DNA of 64,000 bases, from positions 32,439,707-32,503,706 of the forward strand of contig NC_089852.1 of the NCBI RefSeq assembly GCF_036373705.1. Reading direction: 5' to 3'. The position numbers and the translations under genes were made by a program. This document shows, piece after piece, positions 53,026 to 63,835 of the stretch (positions are counted from its first letter, which is position 1; every line of letters begins with the position of its first letter). The notes under the pieces are model-generated. The model ran no database searches, was not told the origin of the DNA, and saw nothing but the letters and a program-made list of their open reading frames with translations. The DNA is from Amia ocellicauda (lineage: Eukaryota; Chordata; Actinopteri; Amiiformes; Amiidae).

Positions 53026-54566
53026 CAATGAGGGAAAAAAGTATTTGATCCCCTGCTGATTTTGTACGTTTGCCCACTGACAAAGAAATGATCAGTCTAT
53101 AATTTTAATGGTAGGTGTATTTTAACAGTGAGAAACAGAATAACAACAAAGAAATCCAGAAAAACGCATTTCAAAAAAGTTATAAATTGATTTGCATGTT
53201 AATGAGGGAAATAAGTATATGATCCCCTATCAATCGGCAAGATTTCTGGCTCCCAGGTGTCTTTTATACAGGTAACGAGCTGAGATTAGGAGCACTCTCT
53301 TAAAGGGAGACACCTGTCCACAGAAGCAATCGATCAATCAGATTCCAAACTCTCCACCATGGCCAAGACCAAAGAGCTGTCCAAGGATGTCAGGGACAAG
53401 ATTGTAGACCTACACAAGGCTGGAATGGGCTACAAGACCATCGCCAAGCAGCTTGATGAGAAGGTGGCAACAGTTGGTGCGATTATTCGCAAATGGAAGA
53501 AACACAAAATAACTGTCAGTGTCCCTCGGTCTGGGGCTCCATGCAAAATCTTACCTCGTGGAGTTTCAATGATCATGAGAACGGTGAGGAACTACACAGG
53601 AGAATCTTGTTAATGATCTCAAGGCAGCTGGGACCATAGTCACCAAGAAAACAATTGGTAACACACTATGCCGTGAAGAACTGAAACCCTGCAGCGCCCA
53701 CAAGGTCCCCCTGCTCAAGAAAGCACATGTACAGGCCCGTCTGAAGTTTGCCAATGAACATCTGAATGATTCAGAGGAGAACTGGGTGAAAGTGTTGTGG
53801 TCAGATGAGACCAAAATCGAGCTCTTTGGCATCAACTCAACTTGTCGTGTTTGGAGGAGGAGGAATGACCCCAAGAACACCATTCCCACCGTCAAACATG
53901 GAGGTGGAAACATTATGCTTTGGGGGTGTTTTTCTGCTAAGGGGACAGGACAACTGCACCGCATCAAAGGGACGATGGACGGGGCCATGTACCGTGAAAT
54001 CTTGGATGAGAACCTCCTTCCCTCAGCCAGGGCATTGAAAATGGGTCGTGGATGGGTATTCCAGCATGACAATGACCCAAAACACACAGCCAAGGCAACA
54101 AAGGAGTGGCTCAAGAAGAAGCACATTAAGGTCCTGGAGTGGCCTAGCCAGTCTCCAGACCTTAATCCCATAGAAAATCTGTGGAGGGAGCTGAAGGTTC
54201 GAGTTGCCAAACGTCAGCCTTGAAACCTTAATGACTTGGAGAGGATCTGCAAAGAGGAGTGGGACAAAATCCTTCCTGAGATGTGTGCAAACCTGGTGGC
54301 CAACTACAAGAAACGTCTGACCTCTGTGATTGCCAACAAGGGTTTTGCCACCAAGTACTAAGTCGAAGGGGTCAAATACTTATTTCCCTCATTAACATGC
54401 AAATCAATTTATAACTTTTTTGAAATGCGTTTTTCTGGATTTTTTTGTTGTTATTCTGTCTCACTGTTAAAATACACCTACCATTAAAATTATAGACTGA
54501 TCATTTCTTTATCAGTGGGCAAACGTACAAAATCAGCAGGGGATCAAATACTTTTTTCCCTCACTG
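53026..54566 (+). mobile_element. DD34E Tc1 element, copy C (near full length)
   Basis: 1541 bp with both long inverted repeats (CAATGAGGGAAAAAAGTATT left, complement of CAGTGAGGG right) and TA on both sides (53024-53025, 54567-54568). Inner direct-repeat sites are present. It is the best-preserved copy of its family here, but the transposase is broken and the leader hairpin has lost most of its right arm. It is inserted in DIRS leader sequence. Confidence 0.93.
53359..54361 (+). pseudogene. Tc1 transposase pseudogene (DD34E), copy C
   Basis: From the CCACCATGG start, 84 codons ([20 protein letters not shown], helix-turn-helix with [20 protein letters not shown]) run to a short deletion near 53590, which shifts the frame. 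The catalytic half is readable from 53786: [11 protein letters not shown] (first Asp), [23 protein letters not shown] (second Asp), [11 protein letters not shown] (Glu). The last two are 34 residues apart. CGA to TGA at about 54221 makes a stop after AKRQP, then the frame continues to the normal end (ATKY, stop at 54359-54361). Two lesions therefore separate it from a full 340-residue enzyme. Confidence 0.93.
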
Positions 54567-55685
54567 TAGTTCATTGGAATATACAGTTGAGCTTGTCCAC
54601 TCCTTATTTAAGTTGAGCGTGGACACCTGCTCCTGTTGTTAGCGAAGGCACGTTGTGCCCTGCTATGTATATAGTTCCTTTGCCAGCAGTTTTGTGACCC
54701 TATCCTAGCTATGCTAGCTGTGCTGGGGGCCGCTGCTGCTGTGTCCAGTGGAAGACACTTGAATTGGCTCTTGTTGCCCCGCTGTGTATATAGTTCCATT
54801 ATTATTAATTGAATTATTCAGCAGAGGCTATCCAGTCTGGTTAGCCTGCTATGTGTTGAGACTGCACACCTGTGCTTATATGGTGCGGTCTTGGTATTGG
54901 GCCCTGCTCCTAGCCCTGCAAGTAGAGCAGTATGCTGCTATTACTAAACTTTGTGGAATGCACAAGGATTCTTGTTCTATTCTATTCTTTATTTCTTCCC
55001 AGTTCAGCGTGACTGTGGTCTTCACGTCTGGGCAACCCGGATGTGGCCCCAAGTGGGCCAACTTCGAAGTTGTCTAAAGCCTCTTGCAGTTATGACATAG
55101 TGTAAAGAACATTATTGCTTATTGCTACAGGAACCACAATACAGGTGTACACATTAAACGTTGCGCCCCAACATCCATACAAAAGAATTGTTGCCTATTG
55201 TTCGTGCACAGCAATGTTTTATTCAGCAATGTGTTCGTTTCGGTTATGATTTTTACGTATTTGTTCAAGACTTATTTGTTTAATTCACTCATTCCTTTAT
55301 TATGCTCTTGCATTTGTTCCTTGTTCTGAAAACTGTTTTACGTTTTAATTTTTTTTTCCTTCTTATAACAGATCTTTCATGGCAATAGTGCCTACTATCG
55401 AGTAAATATTAAACCTCACTCGTACTCACTACATTATGCATATTCAACCTATATTCTATATAAGGGCGATGTTTCCATGCATTATACATTTGGCATTAGT
55501 TTACAATTTTACACTTAACAGATGGTGGGCTCATGTTCCTTTCAGTTTTAAAATTAGAAAAAGCACTCAGCACACAGCTTATTCAAGACGGGGTATATCC
55601 AGCAGAATGGCAAATGCAATGCCAGCCAGTATCCGTTTATATTAGGTTAGCATACATATTATTGATAAAATATATCTGCATAATG
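54567..55685. other. no gene; possible DIRS leader
   Basis: 54600-55080 contains two copies of a TGTGTATATAGTTCC-type phrase (54663 and 54783) and GC-rich words. It may continue the DIRS element interrupted by the Tc1 insertion, but no ORF supports it. 55080-55685 is AT-rich, with nothing recognised. Confidence 0.35.
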
Positions 55686-56234
55686 ATAGGTTGCGTATGC
55701 AACCCCAGTTATCTGAAAAAGGAAGCACTGCCCAAGGGGGAGGGGTTACTGTATAACAAAACCATCGCAAGGGAGGAGGCAGCGAGCTGATAAGGGAGCT
55801 TGCCCCGAGGTGCACCGCTAGGGGGCCTCGGCAACACAACTCCAGACAGTAACTCAGGGTTCCCGTAGGGCCACACCTGAGCCGCCCAGGAGCGAGGACC
55901 GTAGTCACGCTCTACCGGGAACTGTCTGCAATCAGCATATGCAAAGCGGGGCTACAGAGGTTAACTCTTACACCCTCAGCTTACAAGAGCAAGGCCGGCT
56001 GCTCTACTAGTGCAGCTAGGAGCGAGGCCGTAATCTACTTGCACAATGTCTGGCGCGGGCAATCAAGGACTTGTGCGGCCTCCACGCAATATCATGGCAG
56101 TGGACCCCTGATCCAATAGGAGCGGGGCCACAGACCCAATGAGAAAAATACAATATAATACATAGCTGGCTAGTCAACAGAGTAGCCGAGCTGAACAATA
56201 TACAATACATACATATCGCGTGACAGCAAGACCT

Positions 56235-57038
56235 TCATGCTGTCAGCGCGAAGCACAAGAGCCTGGCCCTGTGTCCGCGCTCCATAAGACACAAACAGTT
56301 GGTCTGAATGTCCTTAGTATGTTCCAAATAGCACCTGAGGACCCCCACAAGGCAGAACAGGTGAAGCCAACTCTCTTGCTCTGAAGCGAAGGGAGGAGGA
56401 TGAAAAGCCATCAACTCAATAGGCCTGTTGACATGAAATGGAGACAGCACTTTCAGGAGGAATGCAGGTTTAGGCCGTAGCGTGACCCTGGAGCCATCTC
56501 CCGCAAAACGGACACACGATGGGTCTATGGACAGGGCGTGTAACTCGCTCACGCATTTTGAAGAGGTGATTGCCAGCAAAAACACAGTCTTAAGTGACAC
56601 CAGCTTCAGCTCAGCTGAGTTCAGTGGCTCAAATGGGGCTTGGGAAAGTGCGTCCAGCACTACATCAAGGCGCCATATGGGCAGTGAAAGGGTTCAAGGA
56701 GGCCGTAGCCGTCGAGCTCCCTTTAAAAATTGCACAGCCAGAAAATGAGACCCAGGAGGCTCACCATCAATCCGGACATGACATGCGGAGATGGCAGCCA
56801 GATACACTTTGAGCATGGACGGGGACTTGCCCTGGTCCAACAGCTCTTGTAGAAATTGCAATATGACCCCGATGGGGCAATTAATTGGGTCTTGACCGCC
56901 GTTTTGGCACCAGGTGCTAAACGTCCGCCAGCGGTAGGAATACTGCAAACTCGTAGAGGGAGCTCTCGCCAACTGAATAGTGGCAACTACCTCATCCGAC
57001 AGACCCCAGGCAATCAATCGTTCCCGCTCAGGGGCCAA
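56235..57038 (-). pseudogene. DIRS tyrosine recombinase, broken
   Basis: Two ORFs in different frames (57038-56694 and 56660-56235). The first has the N-terminal core-binding part (STSLQYSYRWRTFSTWCQN, SPSMLKVYLAAISACHVRID). The second begins in the catalytic domain (LKTVFLLAITSSKCVSELHA, where the first catalytic Arg of the family, usually SAKRVSEL, is Cys). It continues through RPIELMAFHPPPF to RCYLEHTKDI. The last third, with the His-x-x-Arg and Tyr motifs, is missing after a short deletion near 56300. It would have inserted the circular DNA copy. Confidence 0.85.
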
Positions 57039-57536
57039 GCCAGAGACAGCGCGGCCACATGTGGGCTAGCGCATCGATCCCTAGGGTTCCTGAGCAGTCT
57101 TGGACGGAGAACCATAGTGTGCAGTGTGTGGACTCTGCCGAGGCATAGAGATCCACGTCCGCCCTGCCGAATCGGCTCCACAGTTGTTGTACCACAAGCG
57201 GGTGGAGGTGCCATTCCGAGACTGGGGGGCCTCCCCGAGAGAGGAGGTCCGCCGCCGTGTTGGACAGGCCTGGGAGGTGAACTGCTCTGATGGAGCAGAA
57301 CTGTGGCTGCGCCCACAGAAGTATACGGCATGCTAGACATCAGTCTGCGCGACCGGAGACCTCCTTGCATGTTGATATAGGCAACCACCGCTGTGTTGTC
57401 CGTCCAAACCAGCACATGTCTGTCCCGCAGGACTGGCAGGAAATGAGACAGTCCAAGGAGTGCTGCTTGTAACTCCAGGATGTTGATATGGAGGGCCCGT
57501 GCTGGCTCCGTCCACCCGCCTCAGACTCCACGTCCG

Positions 57537-59543
57537 TCACAGACTGCTCACCAACCCTGCTTGGAGGCGTCTGTCATCATGACTGCTCGATGGTAGACTA
57601 GCCCCAGGGGCACACCGATGGTCAAATTGTGGGGGCTCCGCCACCAACAGAGCGCCTTCCAGCAAGCCGGAGTGACTGAGACTCAGCGTGCTTGATCGCG
57701 GCGAGGGTGCATCCAGAGAGACCTGAACCACCACTGCAATGGCCTCAACTGGAGGAGGCCGAGGGGGAGGGTCTGTGATGCAGCCGCTAGGAGGCCCAGC
57801 AGCCTCTGGCAAAGGGACACCCTGACACGAGCTCTCAGTTGGAAGAGGTAGAGACACGTGTGTATTGAGGCAACTCTCTCTGGCGCCAGCATGGTGAGCA
57901 TGGCAATGGAATCGAGGCGCAATACGAGGAACTGTGCCTGCTGACTTAACGTCAGGTGGCTCTTCTCTCAATTGACCCGAAGGCCCAATTCGGAGAGGCG
58001 GCCTAAAATCAGGTCCGTGTGTATCTGAACCTGCTCCCTCGAGTGAGAACAAACCAGCCAGTCGTCTGGATAATTGAGGACGCGGACCCCCTGGCAATGC
58101 AAGGGGGCTAACACAATGTCCATGCACTTGAAAAAAGTGGCGTGGCGCTAGCCACAGGCCGAAGGGGAGAACAGCAAACTTGAACACTCGGTCCTCGAAG
58201 GCGAAGCGGAGAAACTTCCTGTGCGCCTGCGCAATGGGGATTTGAAAGTAAGCATCTTTCAGATCCACCGTGGTGAACCAGACACCAGGCTTGATGGGCA
58301 GGTTGAGCATCTTGAAGCGCAGCACCTTGAGGTTCAGGCGCCTCAGATCCAAGATGGGGAGGAAACTGCCATCTTTCTTGGGCACAAGGAAGTATGGGGA
58401 ATAAAATCCCTCGTGCTGCCCCAGCGGGGGTACTTCACGGATTGCTTGCTTCTCCAGGAGAGCTGCGATTTCGACGCGAAGCCTCCCCTCTGCTGGCAAG
58501 GCCGGGGGTGTTGCTGGATGGTCCCAGGTAGCCCTCAGCTCATAGAGGAGCTCAGGCAGCAGCAGGAGGGCCCATGTAGGCTGCTGCGCGCGCTGACCTA
58601 TCTCGAACCTGGAGCATGGTGGGGCAGGATCAGAGGGCCAGGGGAGCTGAAGAGACTCCACAGCCCTATGGATGACTGCCCAGAACTCCCTGTCCTGTCC
58701 TGTGGGAGCAGGAGGGGTGTCCACGCTCAACGGAGGAGGAGGGGTGGGAGCGACCAGCTCCTCCTCCATGAGCTCCGCCTCAAGGAACCAGAGACAGGCG
58801 GTCCTTCTCCCAGGTGGCCTGTCTGCTGCCCTCCTCCTGGGATGGGGCAGACAGACTCTCCTCAGTCTCCACCGGCGCGTTGTGAGCCGGTGGCGGAGCA
58901 TCATGGTGGAGGGGGGGGGGGGCGGCACCTGTTGTGCTGCTTGCGCTGCCTGCGCGGCCAGGAGAGCGCAGATTTGGTCCATCCTGCTCTTGAGAACAAG
59001 GATGGCCTCATCGCGCTCCCTGTCCGCTGAGCCCGACCTCCTTCGCCGACGGCACAGCGGGGAGGAGGCCAGCGAAGACTCAGAAGAGGGGGAGGCAGCC
59101 CGGGGGAGTCGCTCCGCCACTCTTCCTTGTTGCTCATGTGCGCGCACAACTGTAGCGGCGCGCACCACGAGCACTACAGGCAGGAGGGGCGCGGCTGCCG
59201 CGGGGGATGCAGCTGCCGTGGCAGGTGCGATAGCGGCAGCCGGCGCAGCAGCGGGAGCAGGATGAGACGCAAGCGCGGGGGGCGCGGCTGTGTCCGTCCC
59301 TGCAGCCCTGGATAAGGAGACGGAGGGGTTTGGGGAGAGGTGGAGATCCAGGACCCCCGAGGCCCCCCTGTCACTCGCCGGAATGGGGGATCTCTGGACG
59401 CAACGATTGCGGTGGTGCCCGGTGAAACAGCGGACCTCCAAGCGCGCCGTAGCTGACCCGGAAGTAGCTGTCGGTGCCCAGACAGACGGGGCATAGGACC
59501 TCTCCACTCCAGGCAGGCAAGGTGCACTGGCAGCAAGCGGCAC
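57537..59543 (-). pseudogene. DIRS gag/reverse transcriptase, frameshifted
   Basis: 668-codon ORF. The first 250 residues are Ala/Pro-rich and low complexity with a short acidic-basic segment, probably the gag-like part. From about residue 360 the reverse transcriptase starts: VEIAALLEKQAIREVPP, SPYFLVPKKDGSFLPILDLR, FTTVDLKDAYFQIPIAQAHR (first catalytic Asp), FKFAVLPFGL. A slip in the A/T run near 58130 changes frame. The catalytic Y-P-D-D-W box (58058-58075) therefore lies in another frame, which continues through 57922-57683. RNase H follows in pieces. The enzyme would make the element's DNA copy in the nucleus or cytoplasm; this copy cannot. Confidence 0.88.
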
Positions 59544-60212
59544 AGTGGTGGGGGCGAGAGGAGCTCATTCCCGAGCCGAGCGCACATGCGCGTTCACAGG
59601 GAAACGTGCAGCACAGGCGCCGATCAGTGTTTGCACCGGGGGCACACAACAACTGGAAAGCCTCTGCAACAAGTGGAGCGCCTAGCGGGCACGCCGCTGT
59701 AAGTGCGTCTCCACCCGGCAACGTTTATATACACGGGGGCGCTGCGACACCAACCACATGCAACCTTGCTGTTGCCAGACTGAACACTGTGTATACCAAG
59801 CACCAGGTGCTGGATACAAGCGCCGCGTAGGCCCGTAGGCATAACCACACCGTGTGTGCCGGGGTTTCCGGGGACACCAGGTGACGTGGAGTCCGGGGTC
59901 CGCGGGGGCCGAGGGTAGTAGACCACCAGCCGTAGCGGGATCTAAAACTGAGGCACACACGCACGGACCGGGAGGGCTAGCAGTGCTCGTTCTCAGTGAA
60001 CTGAGAGAGCGAGATCTCCTACAGCCGCAGCCGCGGGCTGTAGTGCGAGCGCAAGCCGGTGGAGGAGCACCTCACATGGGCGAGATCTCTTACGACACAC
60101 CGAGGCTCAGGCCGGGCAGTCGGGCCTTGGATTTACTGCCGCTGCTAGCGCTCCTGCTGTGGAGGAAAAAGCCCTGTGGACAAAAAACCAACCAGCAAGC
60201 AGTCGGAATATA

Positions 60213-60775
60213 CAGTGAGGGAAAAAAGTATTTGATCTCCTGCTGATTTTGTACGTTTGCCCACTGACAAAGAAATGATCAGTCTATAATTTTAATGGTA
60301 GGTGTATTTTAACAGTGAGAGACAGAATAACAACAAAAAGATCCAGAAAAATGCATTTCAAAAAAGTTGATTTGCATGTTAATGAGAGAAATAAGTATTT
60401 GACCCCTTCGACTTAGTACTTGGTGCCAAAACTCTTGTTGGCAATCACAGAGGTCAGACGTTTCTTGTAGTTGGCCACCAGGTTTGCACACATCTCAGGA
60501 GGGATTTTGTCCCACTCCTATTTGCAGATCCTCTCCAAGTCATTAAGGTTTCAAGGCTGACGTTTGGCAACTCGAACCTTCAGCTCCCTCCACAGATTTT
60601 CTATGGGATTAAGGTCTGGAGACTGGCTAGGCCACTCCAGGACCTTAATGTGCTTCTTCTTGAGCCACTCCTTTCTTGCCTTGGCTGTGTGTTTTGGGTC
60701 ATTGTCATGCTGGAATACCCATCCACGACCCATTTTCAATGCCCTGGCTGAGGGAAGGAGGTTCTCACCCAAGAT
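60213..60775 (-). mobile_element. DD34E Tc1 fragment, copy E
   Basis: Outer repeat CAGTGAGGGAAAAAAGTATT at 60213 follows TATA; the inverted repeat is slightly shortened. The element runs into the C-terminal half of the transposase and stops at about 60775 (CACCCAAGATTT), joining Ty3/gypsy-like Pro-rich sequence. The other half is absent. Confidence 0.9.
60414..60775 (-). pseudogene. Tc1 transposase C-terminal fragment
   Basis: On the minus strand [20 protein letters not shown], then [11 protein letters not shown] (second catalytic Asp) and [11 protein letters not shown] (Glu), 34 residues apart. Then VAKRQP and a stop, at the same place as in copy C (60549-60551 region), suggesting that the R-to-stop change is shared by both. 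The end (stop at 60414-60416) follows in frame after further changes. Confidence 0.88.
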
Positions 60776-61796
60776 TTGACGGTTCCACGGCTTCGCCCGT
60801 CAAGACTCCCCTGGCTTCCACGGCACTGCCTTCTGTGGCTTTCACAGTTCCTGCAATTGTGCTGTCCACGGTTCCTGCAATTCTGCCTCCTGAGGTCCCT
60901 TCGGTTCCACCTTCCCAGGCTCCGCCCCAGAGACATTTACAACCCCATCTTCTATGGCTCTGCCTACTGAGGCTTTCATGCCTCCCGAGGTATCAACCGT
61001 ATCGCCTCATGAGACTGCGCCTCCCTCGGCTCTGCCTTATGAGGCTTCTACTGCTCTGCCTCCCTTGGCGCTGCCTCTTGTGGTTCCGCCTTCCTTGTTG
61101 CCATCCCCTGAGACTGCAACTCCTTCGGCTCTGCCTCCAGTGGTGCCACCTTCCTTGGCGTCGCCTCCCGAGACTTCTGAGGCTTCAACAGCTCAGCCTC
61201 CCGAGACCTCCGCGGCGCCGCCTTCCACAGTTTCCCCGTCTCCATCTCCCAAGACTCCACCTCCAACGGCTCCGCTTCCTACAGCTTCCGTGGCTTCGCC
61301 TTCCCAGCTCACGGCTTCTGTGGCCTCATCGGTTCCGTCCACCAAACCTCCAGCACCTCCTCTGCCCGACCCAGACCCTACCTCTTTCTGGAGATCGCCT
61401 TCCAGTTCTCCAGACTCTGCATCTGTCCGGAAACTACCTTCCGGCTCCTTGGATCTCACCTCTGTCCTGCAATTGTCTTTCAGACCTCCAGACCCTGTCT
61501 TTGTCTTGTGGCCGTCTCCTAGACCTCCTGAACCCGTTCCTGTCCTGAGATCGCCTCCCAGACCTCCTGATCCCATTCCTTACCTGTGGCGACCTCCAAG
61601 ACCTCCAGAACCCGATCCCATCCCATGGCCATCCTTCAGACCTTTTGCCCCTGCCTTGTGGCCACCTCCCAGACCTCCCGACCTTGCCTTATGGCCACCC
61701 TATAGAAATCTTGCCCTTTCCCTCCTTCTTGTCTTCTGTTTCCCCACTACCTTTAGTCCTGATCTTCTGTCCTGTGGCTTTCTCCGCTGTATCTAG
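60776..61796 (+). pseudogene. Pro-rich repeated ORF of a Ty3/gypsy element
   Basis: Unfamiliar low-complexity coding sequence directly before a gypsy 3' LTR. From 60954 it is open for 280 codons; 60776-60950 reads the same style in another frame. The first part is built from degenerate Pro-Pro-Glu-Thr / Ser-Ala-Leu-Pro units. The second (about residues 145-255) is built from units of roughly 13-16 residues such as FRPPDPVFVLWPSPRPPEP, underlain by DNA repeats of about 39-48 bp. There is no known domain. Ordinary sushi-type gypsy elements end soon after integrase, so this is either an expanded polyprotein tail or an extra reading frame. It ends at 61796, 37 bases before the LTR. Confidence 0.6.
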
Positions 61797-61833
61797 TCTT
61801 ATTCGGCTGCGCCGAGCGTGGAGGGGGGGGTAC

Positions 61834-62292
61834 TGTCACAGTTCCCTAGCCCTGACCCTCTTCCTCCACTAGAGGCCGCCAATGTTCTCTTGCCTTTTCC
61901 TGCTCCCTTCACTGCTTTCCTTTTTTCTTTCTATCAATTAACATTCCACCTCACGCTTGTGCACTTCTACTCCTGTCCTTTGTTCTTATTGGTCCTGCTC
62001 CTGTCCTCCTAGTTCCTGCTCTCCTTTATAAACCCCTCACTGCCCTCACTCTGGGCAAAGTGTTGTCAGCTCTACCTGCTTCACCTAGCCTTGTTCTCCT
62101 TAGCTCGTTGTTCTCCTTAGCTACTTGTTCTCCTGTATCTGTTTCTCTTGACCTCCTGGATTTCGACCTTTTGTCTGTGACCTCGACCTCGCCTTTGGAT
62201 TCTCCTTGGTTTCGGTCTGCTCATTGCAGTAGCTCTGCACTTGGGTCCTTTCTCCATCAGCTTAACGGTCCTCTCACGAGGTAACCGTGACA
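61834..62292 (+). mobile_element. Ty3/gypsy 3' LTR
   Basis: TGTCACAGTTCCC to CCGTGACA: 459 bp with TGTCAC/GTGACA inverted ends. It is preceded by the polypurine tract GGAGGGGGGGG (61820-61830). TATAAA lies near 62027-62032. An AGAGG box near the start is shared with the other gypsy LTRs in the window. The matching 5' LTR is not in the window, so the element is truncated on the left by the Tc1 junction at 60775. Confidence 0.85.
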
Positions 62293-62519
62293 GGAACTAT
62301 GTACAATGACAGGGTAAAGGTATAAAAAACACATGCACTCCCGCTAACAGAATGAACTATATACAAGTCACGGTCAGTTAGGAAGGGAAAACAGTTCTAT
62401 GTCGCTTCTTCACGCATGCTCTGCAGGGGCAGACAAGGATAGAAAAGCCAGGACCTGATAGGCTACTGAGGCTCAACTGAAGCCAACACCAGATTCCCAA
62501 TAGAAGGAATTGGTCCTGT

Positions 62520-63430
62520 CATTTCCAGCCTGTAGAACCGAACAAAGGTGTGTGGCGAGACTCAACTCGCAGCCGCACAGATGTCTGCCAGTCGGACGCC
62601 TTGAAAAAGGGCCCATGACGTGGCTACACCTTGGGCCACCAGGTGTTCAGGCACCAGGGCTCCAGCCGACTTGTAGGCCTTTGTAATGGTGTCCACAATC
62701 CAGTGCGAGAGGCGCTGCTTTGAAAGCGCCTGGCCCCGCGTCCGCACTCCGTAAGACACAAACAATTGGTCTGAGCACCAAATGTCCTTAGTGCGCTCCA
62801 AATAGCACCTGAGAGCCTGCACCGGGCACAACAGGTGTATCCTACTCTTCTCCTCTGAAGAGAAGGGAGGAGGATGGAAAGCCATCAACTCTATAGGTCT
62901 GTTGATATGGAAAGGAGACAGCACTTTTGGGAGGAATACAGGATTAGGCCAAAGCGTAACCCTGGAACCATCTCCCACAAAGCAGACATGAAGGGTGAAA
63001 GGACATTTGCTCATGCGTTTTGCAGACGTGATTGCCAACAAAAATGCTGTATTATGTGACGCTAATCTGAGGTTAACTGATTGCAAGGGCTCACACAGGG
63101 CCTTGGAAAGTGCGTCTAGCACTACATCAAGGAGCCACGTGGGCAGGGAAGGAGCGCGGGTAGGCCACAGCCTGCTCGCACCTTTCAGAGACTGCGCTGC
63201 CAAAAAATGAGAACCCGAAGGCTCGCCATCAATCCTGACATGACATGAGGAGATGGCAGCCAAATAAACCTTGAGCATGGACGGGGACTTGCCCTGCTCC
63301 AACATCTCCTGCAGGAATTGCAGAATGACACCTATATGGCAATTAACTGGGTCATGAGACTTCTGCAGAAAGTTTGAAAAGTCTGCTAGCGGTAGGAGTA
63401 TTGCGACCTCATGTGACCTCATGCTTTACC
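62520..63430 (-). pseudogene. DIRS tyrosine recombinase, second copy
   Basis: A 286-codon ORF (63422-62562). SPSMLKVYLAAISSCHVRID is the core-binding part. NTAFLLAITSAKRMSK keeps the first catalytic Arg of the SAKR-type motif. RPIELMAFHPPPF and RCYLERTKDI follow, then QRLSHWIVDTITKAY and GVATSWALFQGVRLADICAA. Two lesions inactivate it. The residues expected to carry the His-x-x-Arg pair, just before GVATSW, are missing (a 4-5 residue loss). A TGG-to-TGA stop follows CAAAS. Beyond the stop the frame continues to FVRFYRL at about 62520-62535, where the Tyr nucleophile would lie. No other DIRS genes adjoin. Confidence 0.87.
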
Positions 63431-63614
63431 ATGGCCCCCTCTTCTGTGCCCATGCTTATGGTCAAAAGGTCAACACAAAAATGTTCTGGAATCTAGTCTG
63501 ATTTGATTATTTCAGACTATGTATGGATGTAAAAGGTTAAACTGCAGGCTGTTAGGACACACAGCCTCTCATGGAGAAATTCCTCCATTGTAGAGACATA
63601 CCTTCCCCATAGAC

Positions 63615-63835
63615 TACTCGACTCAGCTGCTCATCCAGTCCCTGGTCCTCTCCCGCCTGGACTACTGCAACTCCTTCCTGGCTGGCCTATCTACAAGTAC
63701 TACCGCCCGCTCCAGCTCATCCAGAACTCTACTGCTCGTCTGGTGTTCTCTCTGCCCCGATGCACACATGCTACTTCACTGCTCCACTCCCTCCGCTGGC
63801 TCCTGATCTTGGCTCGCATCCAGTTCAAGTGACTC
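63615..63835 (+). mobile_element. LINE fragment (reverse-transcriptase C-terminal part)
   Basis: TQLLIQSLVLSRLDYCNS, then FLAGL, LQLIQNSTARLVFSLPR, and further LHSLRWLLILARIQFK in mixed frames: the conserved block after the reverse transcriptase of L2/Rex-type fish LINEs. It is short, with frameshifts. Confidence 0.75.

Larger units (their letters stand above)
55686..60190 (-). mobile_element. DIRS1-like retrotransposon, nearly complete, minus strand
   Basis: Reads right to left: GC-rich leader (60190-59550), gag/RT ORF (59543-57537), RNase H/methylase region, tyrosine recombinase (57038-56235), then a 3' region ending GTGCTTCC...GATAACTGGGGTTGCATACG at 55686-55730. These are the inverted-repeat ends also seen at 42.6-42.85 kb and 52.6 kb. 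DIRS elements use a tyrosine recombinase in place of an integrase and make no target duplication. The 5' terminus is missing at 60190, where a Tc1 fragment begins. All genes have frameshifts. Confidence 0.85.

Noticed and set aside
58221-59265. Plus-strand ORFs of 197-269 codons
   Set aside because: Antisense to the DIRS gag/RT gene; GC-rich sequence gives few stops on either strand.
60676-61548. 290-codon Leu/Arg-rich ORF overlapping the Pro-rich frame
   Set aside because: Begins inside Tc1 antisense sequence and is a frame-shifted reading of the repeated Pro-rich codons; the later frame fits the polypurine tract and LTR better.
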